A DNA stretch of 14,832 nt from contig CAVOBC010000087.1 of NCBI GenBank assembly GCA_963693635.1, positions 1 to 14,832 of the forward strand, given 5' to 3'. The notes under the pieces were generated by a model. The model worked only from the letters and a program-made list of their open reading frames with translations, searched no databases and was not told the DNA's origin. The stretch is from CAVOBC01 sp963693635. Its GTDB lineage: Bacteria > Pseudomonadota > Gammaproteobacteria > Pseudomonadales > Azotimanducaceae. This document shows, piece after piece, positions 14,086 through 14,832 of the stretch; position 1 is the first letter of the stretch; each line of letters starts with the position of its first letter. The position numbers were made by a program, and so were the translations under genes.

Positions 14086-14568
14086 ATGGCTACAGTACTC
14101 TATCCAGGCACTTTCAACCCGATTCACAACGGCCACGTGGATCTCGCACATAGAGCCGCTACGATCTTTGACGATGTCATTATGGGGGTTGCGACGTCAC
14201 CGCACAAAAATCCGACGCTGCTGGAGCGTCGGGTTGGGCTTGCCACAGAGGTCCTCTCCGGCATTCCCAACGTCACGGTCCAGGGCTTTACGTCGCTAAC
14301 CGTCGAATTCGCGAAGGAGATAGGTGCCGGTGTCATCCTGAAAGGGATCCGGACGGTCACCGACTTTGAATATGAGTTTCAGATGCTGAACATGAACAGG
14401 GCGCTCATGCCTGGCCTTGAGACGATCTTTCTCGCGCCATCTGAGGAGTTCTCGTACATCTCATCCAGTCTGGTCCGCCAGATCGCGCAATACGGTGGGG
14501 ATGTCAGAAAATTCGTTCCGCCCGCCGTCGTCGAAGCACTCGCAAACGGCTACCTGGACCAGGCTTAA
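14086..14568 (+). CDS. coaD: Phosphopantetheine adenylyltransferase
   Basis: 160-residue hexameric enzyme that joins 4'-phosphopantetheine and ATP to give dephospho-CoA and pyrophosphate, the penultimate step of coenzyme A synthesis. The nucleotidyltransferase signature YPGTFNPIHNGH is at 6-17 (the E. coli form has TFDPITNGH), K41 in SPHKNP, LKGIRTVTDFEYE at 85-97 and ISSSLVR at 125-131. K86 stands where E. coli has Arg88; mycobacterial CoaD also has Lys there, so this should not abolish activity. The start lacks a Shine-Dalgarno but has an A-rich leader. It probably has its own promoter because a terminator separates it from rsmD. Confidence 0.95.
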   Translation: MATVLYPGTFNPIHNGHVDLAHRAATIFDDVIMGVATSPHKNPTLLERRVGLATEVLSGIPNVTVQGFTSLTVEFAKEIGAGVILKGIRTVTDFEYEFQMLNMNRALMPGLETIFLAPSEEFSYISSSLVRQIAQYGGDVRKFVPPAVVEALANGYLDQA

Positions 14569-14693
14569 CGCCCGGCGGCCTAGCCCCTGGCGCATCCCGT
14601 AACGGAAAATGTCATGATGAGATCGCGATAGCGAGATCGCCCGATAAAAAGATCTCAAACGCGTCCGAAGGCTCAGACGCCTTGCCGCGATTA

Positions 14694-14832
14694 TTAACGC
14701 TTTCTGAAGATTCCGAGTCGCTCTTTGACGCCGCCGTCCGTCGCTTCATCTTCAATCGTGTCACTTGCCGTTGCGGTCTCAACGACTCGCCCAAGACGGC
14801 CAACCCGGCGATAGCCGAGACACCGCACGAAG
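14694..14832 (-). CDS. 3' end of an unrecognised gene, cut by the window edge
   Basis: A minus-strand frame enters at the window edge and ends at tandem stops TAATAA (14691-14696). The 45 visible residues begin FVRCLGYRRVGRLGRV, pass through an acidic Thr/Asp/Glu stretch and end ERLGIFRKR. The basic start, acidic middle and basic tail resemble a real protein C-terminus, perhaps of a membrane or ribosome-associated protein, but I do not recognise the family. It would converge with coaD. No terminator is visible in the 125-bp spacer between them. Confidence 0.4.
   Translation of the reverse strand, partial: FVRCLGYRRVGRLGRVVETATASDTIEDEATDGGVKERLGIFRKR

Noticed and set aside
14619..14640. GAGATCGC repeated 14 bp apart after coaD
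   Set aside because: Only 8 bp, two copies, in a GC-rich background; too weak to call a site or terminator.

Overview
This window looks like core chromosome from a fairly GC-rich gammaproteobacterium outside the Enterobacterales. The gene content and order recall the Pseudomonas proC / yggS / pilT / pilU and rsmD / ftsYEX / rpoH neighbourhoods, but with several differences. I see no phage, insertion sequence with a transposase, CRISPR array, toxin system or RNA gene. All full-length genes belong to well-known families, so the window holds no obvious new multi-gene system. The interesting material is between the genes.

Layout. Positions 33-1080 (+) carry yqgE/algH and the Holliday-junction resolvase-like ruvX/yqgF. 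Positions 1146-3351 (-) carry pilT then pilU, the two type IV pilus retraction ATPases. Across a divergent, C-run-rich spacer lie yggS (3524) and proC (4344) on +, then yggT, a DUF4426 secreted protein, rdgB and hemW, ending at 8272; rdgB and hemW overlap by 4 bases. In Pseudomonas, metX and metW sit between yggT and the DUF4426 gene. Here that spot is a short spacer with a 15-bp minisatellite and hairpins.

The second half is mostly on the minus strand, transcribed ftsY - ftsE - ftsX - rpoH - trmB (13149 down to 8562). ftsY/ftsE overlap by 4 bp and ftsE/ftsX by 17 bp, so translation is probably coupled. A 300-bp spacer precedes rpoH and contains a 23-bp tandem repeat, a promoter-like region and a leader that can fold in two exclusive ways. 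The best Shine-Dalgarno of rpoH faces an ATC codon rather than an ATG. hemW and trmB converge on a cluster of hairpins (8337-8470) that looks like a dispersed intergenic repeat. Divergent from ftsY are rsmD and coaD (+), separated by a clear intrinsic terminator. The last 139 bases hold the 3' end of an unrecognised minus-strand gene.

Together the genes cover heat-shock control, membrane targeting and division (FtsY, FtsEX, RpoH), pilus retraction, cofactor and nucleotide quality control (PLP, proline, CoA, haem delivery, dITP cleansing) and RNA methylation (TrmB, RsmD).
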